Assembly (NCBI GenBank): GCA_047974745.1
Contig: JBKECO010000006.1
Coordinates: 16,505-80,504 of the forward strand
Direction of reading: 5' to 3'
Source of the DNA: JBKECO01 sp047974745
GTDB lineage: Bacteria; Bacillota; Clostridia; Lachnospirales; Lachnospiraceae
Length of the DNA stretch: 64,000 nucleotides
The position numbers were made by a program, and so were the translations under genes. This document shows positions 54,141 to 62,311 of the stretch, in pieces. The notes under the pieces were generated by a model. That model was not told the DNA's origin. It saw only the letters and a program-made list of their open reading frames with translations, and made no database searches. How positions within the stretch are numbered: position 1 is the first letter of the stretch; each line of letters starts with the position of its first letter.

Positions 54141-55475
54141 TTATTTTGCGGTTAAAGCTGCCATTGTAATATAATTATATGGCTTGTTAAAGTGCGGCAG
54201 GAAGAAGATATCCAGCAGCTTTAATCTGTCGATCGTCACTTTTTCCTGAATTGCAAGTGAAAACATATGTATGACAGATGACATATCAAAATCGGATGCC
54301 AGCTGTGCACCAAGTACGATCCTGCTGTCCTTATCATATACGATCCTGATCTTTACCTTATTATTACCATGCTCGATAAATTCCGGTTTCTGAAGATCTT
54401 CAAAGTCAGTTGCGATAGCCTGATAACCAGCTGCGATAGCTTTATTGAGAGTCAGCCCCGTTGAAACCAGATTTAGTCCCCAGATACTGATTGCATTCGA
54501 TCCCTGCACGCCTTCTGTTTCCAAATGGGTTCCGCAAACATTGTGAGCAGCCAGAATGCCGGAGCGTACAGCGTTCGTGGCCAGAGCAATGTAATTTGTA
54601 TCATTGATAGAATTGTCATAGACAGTCGCACAGTCGCCGATGGCATATACATCTGGTATACTTGTCAGCTGGGTCTTGTCCACCTGATACGCTCCATTTT
54701 TGAAAAGCTTCATATCCGGTGTTCTAAACGGAGTGTTTGGAACAAATCCAATGGCCATGATGACCATATCTGCAGCATACTCGTTTTTATTGGTTATGAC
54801 CTTCTCAACTTTGCCGTTGCCCCGAATCTCACACACTGCTTCTCCATAACCGCATTTGATACCATTCGCCTTCAAATGCTCCGCCATAAGTCCTGAAAAT
54901 TCATCATCATAGTAACTTGAGAGGCAGGTCTGAGCCATATCTAGTAATGTGACCTCTTTACCGTTTCGGACGAAAGCTTCCGCCAACTCTACTCCAATAT
55001 AGCCGGCACCGACAACGATGATATTCTTGATCTCAGGATTCTGCAGCTTCTCAATGACTTCCTGAGCATTCTGATATAGTTTGACTAATTGTACGTTTGG
55101 CAGCTCAATGCCTTCGATTCGAGGTATGATCGGAAGAGATCCGGTAGCAAGGATCAGTTTATCATATGTCTCCACTAGGGTCGTGTTATCCTTTGTTACT
55201 GCAGTTACTTTCTTGCCAGAAAAATCGATGTCCGTTACTTCGGTCTCCATATAGATCTTTGCACCTTTTTGTTCCAGTCCATCTTTTGTAGCATAAAACA
55301 AACCTTCTGGTCCTGCGATCTGGTTTCCGATCCAGAGTGCCATTCCACATCCCAGAAAACTAATATTTGAATTTCGATCAAAAACGACTACTTCATGCCC
55401 CTTGTAATTATCCAAAATATTGTTGATTGCAGAGGTCCCCGCATGGTTTGCTCCTACAACGACTATTTTGCTCAT
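54141..55475 (-). CDS. FAD-dependent NADH oxidase (Nox/CoA-disulfide reductase family)
   Basis: A 444-residue flavoenzyme, from the ATG 8 bases after AGGAGG (an ATG two codons earlier is too close to the ribosome site). It has an N-terminal FAD site (VVVGANHAGTSAI), the single redox cysteine C43 in SFLGCGMALW, an NAD(P)H site (IIVVGAGYIGVELAEAF) and the second FAD motif YAIGDCA. The single Cys-sulfenic acid centre fits water-forming NADH oxidase, with CoA-disulfide reductase as the alternative. It probably protects against oxygen and regenerates NAD+. Confidence 0.9.
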   Translation of the reverse strand: MSKIVVVGANHAGTSAINNILDNYKGHEVVVFDRNSNISFLGCGMALWIGNQIAGPEGLFYATKDGLEQKGAKIYMETEVTDIDFSGKKVTAVTKDNTTLVETYDKLILATGSLPIIPRIEGIELPNVQLVKLYQNAQEVIEKLQNPEIKNIIVVGAGYIGVELAEAFVRNGKEVTLLDMAQTCLSSYYDDEFSGLMAEHLKANGIKCGYGEAVCEIRGNGKVEKVITNKNEYAADMVIMAIGFVPNTPFRTPDMKLFKNGAYQVDKTQLTSIPDVYAIGDCATVYDNSINDTNYIALATNAVRSGILAAHNVCGTHLETEGVQGSNAISIWGLNLVSTGLTLNKAIAAGYQAIATDFEDLQKPEFIEHGNNKVKIRIVYDKDSRIVLGAQLASDFDMSSVIHMFSLAIQEKVTIDRLKLLDIFFLPHFNKPYNYITMAALTAK

Positions 55476-55529
55476 ACACATTTCCTCCTGATTCTTTATT
55501 GTCCGATAATAATGTTCTTTATTCCAAAA

Positions 55530-55558
55530 ATTATAACAGATTTTGCCTTTTTTGAAAA
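55530..55558 (-). promoter_or_regulatory. Promoter of the NADH oxidase gene
   Basis: On the minus strand TTTTCA (55553-55558), a 17-base spacer and TATAAT (55530-55535) with an upstream TG, giving an extended -10. No Rex-type palindrome overlaps it. Confidence 0.65.
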
Positions 55559-55673
55559 GTCATAATCCTTTTTCGATGCTTTTACCTTCTTGCTATCTCT
55601 CCACATTTATGAGATGATATTGCAATAAGTGTCCCGCCCAAATATGTGGTTACTCTGTTCTTTAGGAGGCAAA

Positions 55674-56879
55674 ATGAAGCGACTGATCCACACAATATTA
55701 GATTTCGTTATGCGTGATCAATTTGAATATAATGCAACACCCGAAATGAAAGAATATGTACAAATTAAAATGGCAAATGCGAATACACTTCGTGTCTATT
55801 TCATCTGTGTGATTGCTTTTATCCTGGAGCCAGTGCTGATCGCCGCCCATGATCTGACTATGATACTATCGGGGGATTCCGCCCAGATTCTGTATGGAAC
55901 CTGGTATCTGATTCTGCATGGAACATTCCTGCTCTGGAGCATACTTATTTTCGCTTACTGCCTGACTCATAAAAAGGATAAGGCGAAGCTGCGTATGCAG
56001 AGCACGATCTATCCCATCTCCAGTTCCTTTATACTTTCTATTTTTGCAATGCTTCATATTCTCGATGTATACACAACCGGTCAAAGTGATGTTTTCACGG
56101 TCTATTTTCTCATTACCGCTGTGCTATTTTATGTGGACTACCCGAAGGGTTTTGTTGTTTTCAGTATTCCATTTCTGTTTTTTCTTTCCGGTTATCTGCT
56201 GTTTATTCCGGAATCGGGCGTTAGAAATGGTCAGATCATCAATCATACTGCTATGGTCGTTACAATGACAATGGCCAATCTTTTTCTATATGAAAGTGCT
56301 TATCGAAATCATATGAAGGATTTTTTGATTATCGAGAAAAATGAGCAGCTGGAATTTTATGCTTCTAAGGATCCTCTTACCGGCATGAATAACAGACGCA
56401 GCTTTGAAGCCTCGATCTTAAAAGCCAGAATCAGTAGCAGTTCTCCTGCTGCACTAGTCGTTATGGATATTGATAATTTCAAGAAGGTGAATGACCGATA
56501 TGGACATCCTGCTGCTGATCTGGTCTTGATTAGACTTGCCAGTCTGCTGGATGAAAAGATGGTCTGGCCAAATGCCGCGGCGCGCTGGGGCGGTGAAGAA
56601 TTCATAATCTTTCTTCAGGGCACAGATCTGGCATCTGCCAAGACATCAATGGAAGTATTAAAAAAGAGTATTCAGGAAATGGTGACCGAAACAGAGGATG
56701 GCACCATATCTGTCACGGTCAGCTTTGGTATTTCTATGATAACTTCAAATCAGCCTGAGAAATTCTATGCAGCGTACAATCGTGCCGATCAGGCATTATA
56801 TCTGGCAAAATCAACTGGCAGGAATCGTGTCTGCCTGTATGATGATGTCCTTGAAGGAGCGGACCATGATACAGTGTGA
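55674..56879 (+). CDS. Membrane diguanylate cyclase (GGDEF)
   Basis: A 401-residue protein from the ATG 4 bases after AGGAGGC. About six transmembrane helices fill residues 45-215; the C-terminal 170 residues are a GGDEF domain with the active-site GGEEF in ARWGGEEFII and the upstream metal Asp in VVMDIDNFKKVND. It should make cyclic di-GMP. The RxxD product-inhibition site expected five residues before GGEEF is absent (VWPN there). No c-di-GMP effector is adjacent. Confidence 0.94.
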   Translation: MKRLIHTILDFVMRDQFEYNATPEMKEYVQIKMANANTLRVYFICVIAFILEPVLIAAHDLTMILSGDSAQILYGTWYLILHGTFLLWSILIFAYCLTHKKDKAKLRMQSTIYPISSSFILSIFAMLHILDVYTTGQSDVFTVYFLITAVLFYVDYPKGFVVFSIPFLFFLSGYLLFIPESGVRNGQIINHTAMVVTMTMANLFLYESAYRNHMKDFLIIEKNEQLEFYASKDPLTGMNNRRSFEASILKARISSSSPAALVVMDIDNFKKVNDRYGHPAADLVLIRLASLLDEKMVWPNAAARWGGEEFIIFLQGTDLASAKTSMEVLKKSIQEMVTETEDGTISVTVSFGISMITSNQPEKFYAAYNRADQALYLAKSTGRNRVCLYDDVLEGADHDTV

Positions 56880-56903
56880 TACTGTGCTTTGCTCCTTCAC
56901 AAC

Positions 56904-57269
56904 TTATGAGCGATTCTCGCAGATTTGTTTAAATGCAAGAAGCGACTCATCTGTATATCTGATGAACATTCGTTTCATCAGTATGGAAAATGCATTCATC
57001 ATCCCACTATCCAAGCGATATTCCTGTTTGGATATGAATCTTGTATGATCTTCATCGACCGAGGTAAAGGAATCCTGGGAAACATTCTTAAAGCCATCTG
57101 ATTCATACCGTGCCGTCATAAATTCTGGCAGATGATCTTCTAGAATAACTTCCTTCAATGCCGACTTTTCTGCTCCACTCTTCCACAAAATTCGTTCCGG
57201 TACATTTTTATAACATTCTATGACCTTCTCCATGGGACAGTTGATTATGATTTCTGACTGGTATTTCAT
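56904..57269 (-). CDS. SRPBCC-type protein of unknown function
   Basis: A 121-residue soluble protein whose start (YQSEIIINCPMEKVIECYKN) and C-terminal long helix fit the SRPBCC/START ligand-binding fold. It ends convergent to the GGDEF gene and follows the kinase-like gene by 24 bases on the same strand. The ligand is unknown and the fold call is from pattern only. Confidence 0.6.
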   Translation of the reverse strand: MKYQSEIIINCPMEKVIECYKNVPERILWKSGAEKSALKEVILEDHLPEFMTARYESDGFKNVSQDSFTSVDEDHTRFISKQEYRLDSGMMNAFSILMKRMFIRYTDESLLAFKQICENRS

Positions 57270-57293
57270 TGGGACCTCCCCACGTATCCTCTT

Positions 57294-57878
57294 CTACTTC
57301 ATGACTGTGTATTTTAAAATGTCTACACACTGATCTATTCCAAGATGAGAGGAATGCAGACAAATGTCATAGTAGTCGGACATGCCAAAGACGGTATTAG
57401 TATAGTGCGCACAGTATTTTTTTCTAGTTCGATCTACAGAGCGTATTTTCTCACTGATCTTCGCCAAGGAATAATCCGGCATCTTATCCGTTAGTCTATC
57501 CCGTCTCCAGAGTGGATCTGCGCTGATAAAAGCGTGCAATGAATTGTCAAATTCCTTTAAAATGGAGTTAGCATTTCGTCCAAGAATCACACAATTACCT
57601 TTTTCACCGATTTCCATGATCACTTTCTTCTGGGCTTCGAACAGCTTCTCACTCAGAGGCTTATTGTAAAAATCGAACAGACTTTGTGCGAATCCAAAAT
57701 TTGCAGGAACCTTCTCGTCCCACTTCTCCATGCTTTCAATATCAATATCGTGCTCGTAAGCAGCTCTTAAAATAATCTCCTTACTATAAAATTCATATCC
57801 TAAAATGTCAGCCAGTTTCTTGCCGATTTCACCGCCACCTGCTCCGAACTCTCTGCTGATCGTGATAATTTTCTTCAC
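57294..57878 (-). CDS. Cytidylate kinase-like protein
   Basis: A 194-residue protein beginning KIITISREFGAGGGEIGKKL, the P-loop-like opening of the cytidylate kinase-like family (PF13189) that is common in Clostridia. The body contains CVILGRNANSIL and an Arg-rich lid (SADPLWRRDRLTDK). True nucleotide substrate is unknown; canonical Cmk usually lies elsewhere. It is 18 bases downstream of the GlnQ-type ATPase gene. Confidence 0.88.
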   Translation of the reverse strand: MKKIITISREFGAGGGEIGKKLADILGYEFYSKEIILRAAYEHDIDIESMEKWDEKVPANFGFAQSLFDFYNKPLSEKLFEAQKKVIMEIGEKGNCVILGRNANSILKEFDNSLHAFISADPLWRRDRLTDKMPDYSLAKISEKIRSVDRTRKKYCAHYTNTVFGMSDYYDICLHSSHLGIDQCVDILKYTVMK

Positions 57879-57896
57879 ATTATGCTCCTTTGTATA

Positions 57897-58637
57897 TTAA
57901 AGTACTTTATTTAGAAAATCTATTGTTCTAGGCTCCCTTGGATTGCTAAGCACCTGCTCCGGACTGCCCTGTTCTACGATATAACCGTCATCCATAAATA
58001 CGACTCTGTCACACACCTCTCGTGCAAAGCCGATCTCATGGGTGACGACCACCATCGTCATACCACCGCGAGCAAGCTCCTTCATGACAGCAAGCACTTC
58101 ACCAACCATTTCCGGATCCAGTGCGGAGGTAGGTTCATCAAACAACATGATCGCAGGATTCATTGCAAGAGATCGAGCGATTGCGACTCTTTGCTTTTGA
58201 CCACCGGACAACTGGCTCGGATATGCATCCGCTTTGTCTGAGAGACCGACACGGCGAAGCAGCTGCATTCCTTTCTCTGTCGCCTCAGCCTTTGTCATCT
58301 TCTTTAATTCCACTGGTGCCATCATAATATTTTGAAGAACCGTTTTATGCATAAAGAGATTAAAATGCTGAAACACCATTCCTATTTCTTCTCTGACTTT
58401 ATTAATATCAGTATGACTGTCAGTCACTACATTGCCATCCACAAGGATCGATCCAGCCGTCGCTGTCTCAAGCTGGTTCAAACAACGAAGAAACGTCGAT
58501 TTTCCACTACCTGATGGTCCAAGAAGCACAACGACCTCTCCCACTGAGATTTCAATGCTGATATCTTTGAGTACCTCAAGATGTCCAAAGCTCTTTTTTA
58601 AATTTTTGACATCGATCATGACTTTCTTATCTGCCAC
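57897..58637 (-). CDS. glnQ: Polar amino acid ABC transporter ATPase
   Basis: A 246-residue ATPase with Walker A GPSGSGKST, signature LSGGQKQRVAIARSL, Walker B IMLFDEPTSALDP and switch His in VVVTHEIGFA. It belongs to the GlnQ/HisP class. Its start overlaps the permease gene by 11 bases. With the permease and binding lipoprotein it forms a complete three-gene importer. Confidence 0.95.
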   Translation of the reverse strand: MADKKVMIDVKNLKKSFGHLEVLKDISIEISVGEVVVLLGPSGSGKSTFLRCLNQLETATAGSILVDGNVVTDSHTDINKVREEIGMVFQHFNLFMHKTVLQNIMMAPVELKKMTKAEATEKGMQLLRRVGLSDKADAYPSQLSGGQKQRVAIARSLAMNPAIMLFDEPTSALDPEMVGEVLAVMKELARGGMTMVVVTHEIGFAREVCDRVVFMDDGYIVEQGSPEQVLSNPREPRTIDFLNKVL

Positions 58638-59295
58638 GGTTAATTCTCCTTTCGATACGTTTTGATATTTTGCTCAGTGTAATGATCACGACCATATACA
58701 TGATGGCAACGACCGCCCAAGCCCCAAGGCTGTTAAATGTATTTCCCGCAATTGTCTTGCCCATATTGGTCAACTCCGGATACCCAATAACAGACAGTAT
58801 CGAGGTGTCTTTCAACGTAATGATGAACTGGTTGATGATAGAAGGAATCATCGTTCGAATCGCCTGGGGAAGCACTACAAGACGCATGCTCTTTCCATAG
58901 TTGAGTCCAAGGCTTCGGCTCGCCTCCATCTGCCCCTTGTCCACACTTTCAATTCCCGCCCGAATGATTTCTGCCATATAGGCACCGCAGTTCATGGAAA
59001 GTGCTATGGTTCCAGCCCAAAGTGCGTGTAGACGAAAGTTCGTAAAACCGATTGACTGTATTAGAATCGGAACTCCAAAATAAATGAAATAAGCAAGTAC
59101 GATCAGAGGTACACCCCGGACTGCATCCACATAAACTGTGCCAATCAAATTCAATGCTCTGTTTTTTCCAACATTCATCAATGCAAAGACCATACCGATG
59201 ACCATAGCAAAAACCAGAGATAACAATGTCAGTAATAACGTTCGTCCGAGTGCTGAAATCAACATGCTCCAGTATGTTTCAATAATTGATATCAT
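58627..59295 (-). CDS. Polar amino acid ABC transporter permease
   Basis: A 222-residue permease of the HisM/GlnP class with about five transmembrane helices and the conserved cytoplasmic loop EASRSLGLNYGKSMRLVVLP. It lies downstream of the binding-protein gene across a terminator-like hairpin, so less of it is expected than of the binding protein. Confidence 0.94.
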   Translation of the reverse strand: MISIIETYWSMLISALGRTLLLTLLSLVFAMVIGMVFALMNVGKNRALNLIGTVYVDAVRGVPLIVLAYFIYFGVPILIQSIGFTNFRLHALWAGTIALSMNCGAYMAEIIRAGIESVDKGQMEASRSLGLNYGKSMRLVVLPQAIRTMIPSIINQFIITLKDTSILSVIGYPELTNMGKTIAGNTFNSLGAWAVVAIMYMVVIITLSKISKRIERRINRGR

Positions 59296-59317
59296 ATATA
59301 TCCCTTCTCCTTTTGAA

Positions 59318-59353
59318 TGAAAATGCGCAGGAACCTGCTAAGCTCCTACGCAT
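59318..59353 (-). terminator. Attenuating terminator between binding protein and permease
   Basis: On the minus strand ATGCGTAGGA (59344-59353) pairs with TCCTGCGCAT (59323-59332), 10 bp with one G-U pair, followed by TTTCATT. Partial termination here would favour binding protein over permease and ATPase. Confidence 0.7.
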
Positions 59354-59371
59354 GCTTTACTGAAGTCATTG

Positions 59372-60247
59372 TTACTTAAGATATTTTGCAATTATTTCGT
59401 CATATGTGCCATCTGCTTTGATATTAGCAAGACCGGCATTGAACATGGTAAGCAGCTCCTGATTCTTCTCATTCATGATTGCAAATCCATAAGGTGCGCC
59501 TTCGCTTTCCATTCCTTCAGGAATCTGTAACGGAAGCCCTCCTTCTTTAATGGAAGTAGCCATGATCGGTGTATCCTCAACACATGCTACACTATTTCCA
59601 AGTATTACATCCTGATACATAGTAGGTGAATCTTCGAACACGGTAATCGTAAAACCATATTCTTCCATCAGGCTTTCGGCGAAATCTTTGCCTGCTGTTC
59701 CATTCTTGACTGCAACATTTTTGCCTGCAAGATCTGCGAAGCTTGCAATTTCACTACCTTCTGATACAACAAAAGTCTGTGTCGCATCAAAATAACCATC
59801 GGAAAAGATCCAGCCACTGTCTTTACGCTCTTGTGTAATCGTTGCTCCGGCGATCATTCCATCCGCCTGTCCTGCCTGAACTGCTGCTATTGCCGCATCC
59901 CATCCAAGACTCTGAAGTTCATAGGAAAATCCCTGATCCTCGGCAATCGCGGCCAGAATATCCACATCAATACCAACGAATTCATTGTTCTCATTTGTGT
60001 ACTCAAAAGGTTTGAATACCGTATCAGTTGCAATGATCCATGTCTTATCACTTGAAGCACTTGCTGCTTCTGTTTCTGTTGATGCAGCTTCTGTAGTTTC
60101 TGTTGATGCAGCTTCTGTTGTTTCTGTTGATTCTGCTGCAGTACTGCTGCCAGTATCTGTATTGCTCTCTGTCGTCGTAGAACCACAGCCAGCAAGCAGA
60201 CCAGCAGTTAAAACTGACCCTAAAATTAAACTTACTAATTTCTTCAT
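59372..60247 (-). CDS. Amino acid-binding lipoprotein of ABC transporter
   Basis: A 291-residue family 3 solute-binding protein from ATG (MKKLVSLILG), with GGGAG upstream. The signal peptide ends in the lipobox LLAGC. A Ser/Thr/Glu/Ala-rich linker with internal repeats separates it from the binding domain (WIATDTVFKPFEYTNENNEF; GIDVDILAAIAEDQG). The ligand is probably a polar amino acid such as glutamine, arginine or cystine. It is first in the importer operon and has a near-perfect promoter. Confidence 0.94.
   Translation of the reverse strand: MKKLVSLILGSVLTAGLLAGCGSTTTESNTDTGSSTAAESTETTEAASTETTEAASTETEAASASSDKTWIIATDTVFKPFEYTNENNEFVGIDVDILAAIAEDQGFSYELQSLGWDAAIAAVQAGQADGMIAGATITQERKDSGWIFSDGYFDATQTFVVSEGSEIASFADLAGKNVAVKNGTAGKDFAESLMEEYGFTITVFEDSPTMYQDVILGNSVACVEDTPIMATSIKEGGLPLQIPEGMESEGAPYGFAIMNEKNQELLTMFNAGLANIKADGTYDEIIAKYLK
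60063..60131 (-). repeat. 24-base tandem repeat in the lipoprotein linker
   Basis: Two 24-base units (60084-60107 and 60108-60131) differ at one base, and a shortened 21-base copy lies at 60063-60083. They encode repeats of the type TTEAASTE in the linker after the lipidated cysteine. Unit number could vary between strains. Confidence 0.8.
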
Positions 60248-60335
60248 TGTTTTTCTCCCATTCTTACTAATTACGAGCATTGCATCCTGATTTCAATTTC
60301 ACTTTCAAGGTACAATAGATCAAGTATAAATCAAG

Positions 60336-60364
60336 ATTATAATGGAATGCCTCATACATGTCAA
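60336..60364 (-). promoter_or_regulatory. Consensus sigma-A promoter of the amino acid importer
   Basis: On the minus strand a perfect TTGACA (60359-60364), 17-base spacer and perfect TATAAT (60336-60341), about 80 bases before the lipoprotein start. No regulatory leader structure was obvious between them. Confidence 0.88.
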
Positions 60365-60414
60365 GAAAAACGGTATTTTCCCAGCTGCACTGCTGCCACG
60401 CAATGCAACCACTG

Positions 60415-61299
60415 TCAACCCTTGACAGAGCCAGCCATCAGTCCTTTCGCAAAGTACTTCTGGAAGAAAGGATACACTACTATGATCGGCAGGATTCCAA
60501 CCACCGCAACTGCCATTCTGATGGTTGTTGTCGGCAGATCCGCAATCCCTACGCTTGCCCCGGTTCCAAGGCTTGCAAGTGCAGCAACGCCTTCATTGAT
60601 CGAGTTCAGTACAGCCTGTACGGAATACATTGTCTTGTCATTGATGTAATACAGTGAATTCTGCCAGTCATTCCAGTATGCAATGCCGCCCATCAGACCA
60701 ACGGTAGCCAGAATCGGAACCGAGAGAGGCAGCACAAGCTTGAGAAAAATGTAGAACTCATTCGCACCGTCTATTCTTGCCGACTCATAAATCTCTTCTG
60801 GTATACTATGCTCAAAATAATTTCTGACAAGCATGATCATAAAGGCACTCATCAGAAGATTTGGCACGATCAAGGCAGCATAGGTATCCTTAATGTGAAA
60901 AATCGTCACATAGCTGATATAGGTGGCCACGAGACCTCCATTAAAAAGCATGGTAAAAATAACAAATAGATTCATCACTTTAACAAAGGGCAGTCTTCTT
61001 TTTGAAAGGACATATGCAGTCAGGGAAGTCAGAACCACCATAACGGCCGTTCCAATCAATGTTACCATGATCGTAACCCCATATGCTTTAAAAAATACTG
61101 CACGATTTGTCATGATGTAGCGATATGCCTCTAGAGAAAGCTTATCCGGCAGATAGCTATATCCATTTAGCAGCGCTACTGTTTCATCCGTAAAGGAAGA
61201 AATAATCAGAAGTAAAAAGGGAAGAAGCGCCAGTGCAGATAACAGAATCATTACTATATGAGCGACAACTCTCCATGTTTTTTGATCTTTTGAACTCAT
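60415..61299 (-). CDS. Sugar ABC transporter permease (LplC type)
   Basis: A 294-residue CUT1 permease with six helices and the EAA loop EIYESARIDGANEFYIFLKL. The N-terminus (SSKDQKTWRVVAHIVMILLS) and C-terminus (KGLMAGSVKG) are typical of the LplC/YtcP subgroup that transports complex polysaccharide fragments. It follows the LplB-type permease by 15 bases. No ATPase is encoded here. Confidence 0.93.
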   Translation of the reverse strand: MSSKDQKTWRVVAHIVMILLSALALLPFLLLIISSFTDETVALLNGYSYLPDKLSLEAYRYIMTNRAVFFKAYGVTIMVTLIGTAVMVVLTSLTAYVLSKRRLPFVKVMNLFVIFTMLFNGGLVATYISYVTIFHIKDTYAALIVPNLLMSAFMIMLVRNYFEHSIPEEIYESARIDGANEFYIFLKLVLPLSVPILATVGLMGGIAYWNDWQNSLYYINDKTMYSVQAVLNSINEGVAALASLGTGASVGIADLPTTTIRMAVAVVGILPIIVVYPFFQKYFAKGLMAGSVKG

Positions 61300-61314
61300 T
61301 TTTTCTACCTCCTG

Positions 61315-62256
61315 TTAAAATAAGGAACTGTCTTGATCCAATTTTCGGACCAAAGCATTTGCTGCCATTATGAAAATGAATCCGACTATGGACTGAAGGA
61401 AACTGGCTGCTGCTGACATTCCAAAATTATTATTCACAAGAAGTGCTCGAAAAACGTAGGTATCGATGGTCTGCGTTGCAGGGTAGAGTGCTCCCTGATT
61501 CATTGGCACTTGATAAAAGAGCCCGAAATCTGATCGGAAGATCTGTCCCACCTGCAATATCATCAGCATGATGATCGTAGGCTTTAAAAGCGGTATCGTG
61601 ATATGCCTGATCTGCTGCCATTTTGTCGCCCCATCCAGCATTGCAGCTTCGTAATAGGATTTGTCGATTCCTACAAGACTAGACAGATAAAGAAGCATGC
61701 CAAAGCCAATCATTCTCCACTGTTGTACAAAGGTCAGAATAAAGGGCCAGTATTTTGGATCTCCATACCAGGCAATCCCCTCTTCTTTTCCCATGAGACC
61801 TGTTACGATGGCATTATTGATCAATCCAGAGTCTGTTGCGAGATAGGCATATACTAGATAGGCAATAACCACCATGGACATTAAATATGGTAACAGAATT
61901 GAGGTCTGATAGATTCGTTTCGCTTTCTCACTGATGATTTCGTTAAATAGTATGGCTACTGCAACACCAAATACCATTCCGATTATGATCCACAGAACAT
62001 TATACCCTATCGTATTACGAATCATGATCGTTGCATCACTGCTGGCGAACAGGAATTTAAAATTTTTCAATCCAATATATGGACTTCCCCAGATTCCCTT
62101 CTGATAGGAAAACTGCTTAAATGCCAGCTGCAGACCGAAGAGTGGAATATAATTATTGATCAGCAAATAGACAAATCCAGGCAAGAACATTAAATAAAAT
62201 GGAAACCACAATTTCCAATTTGTTTTCTTCTTGATTTTTTCATTTTTTTTCATCAT
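61315..62256 (-). CDS. Sugar ABC transporter permease (LplB type)
   Basis: A 313-residue CUT1 permease of the LplB/YteP subgroup, six helices, EAA loop YYEAAMLDGATKWQQIRHIT. The basic N-terminus (KKNEKIKKKTNW) and the NYIPLFGLQLAFKQF segment are usual for the subgroup. It is separated from the binding lipoprotein gene by a terminator hairpin. Confidence 0.93.
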   Translation of the reverse strand: MMKKNEKIKKKTNWKLWFPFYLMFLPGFVYLLINNYIPLFGLQLAFKQFSYQKGIWGSPYIGLKNFKFLFASSDATIMIRNTIGYNVLWIIIGMVFGVAVAILFNEIISEKAKRIYQTSILLPYLMSMVVIAYLVYAYLATDSGLINNAIVTGLMGKEEGIAWYGDPKYWPFILTFVQQWRMIGFGMLLYLSSLVGIDKSYYEAAMLDGATKWQQIRHITIPLLKPTIIMLMILQVGQIFRSDFGLFYQVPMNQGALYPATQTIDTYVFRALLVNNNFGMSAAASFLQSIVGFIFIMAANALVRKLDQDSSLF

Positions 62257-62269
62257 TTCACCTGCTATT

Positions 62270-62300
62270 AAAAAGTGAGGAAGGCTATTTGCCTTCCTCA
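62270..62300 (-). terminator. Attenuating terminator between Lpl-type lipoprotein and permeases
   Basis: On the minus strand TGAGGAAGGC pairs perfectly with GCCTTCCTCA (62276-62300, loop of 5) followed by CTTTTTAAT. It comes directly after the lipoprotein stop and should reduce read-through into the permeases. Confidence 0.88.
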
Positions 62301-62311
62301 GTCAATGATAT

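Noticed and set aside
56855..56900. GAAGGAGC/GCTCCTTC inverted repeat at the end of the GGDEF gene
   Set aside because: Large interrupted loop and no T-run on either strand, so not supported as a terminator.
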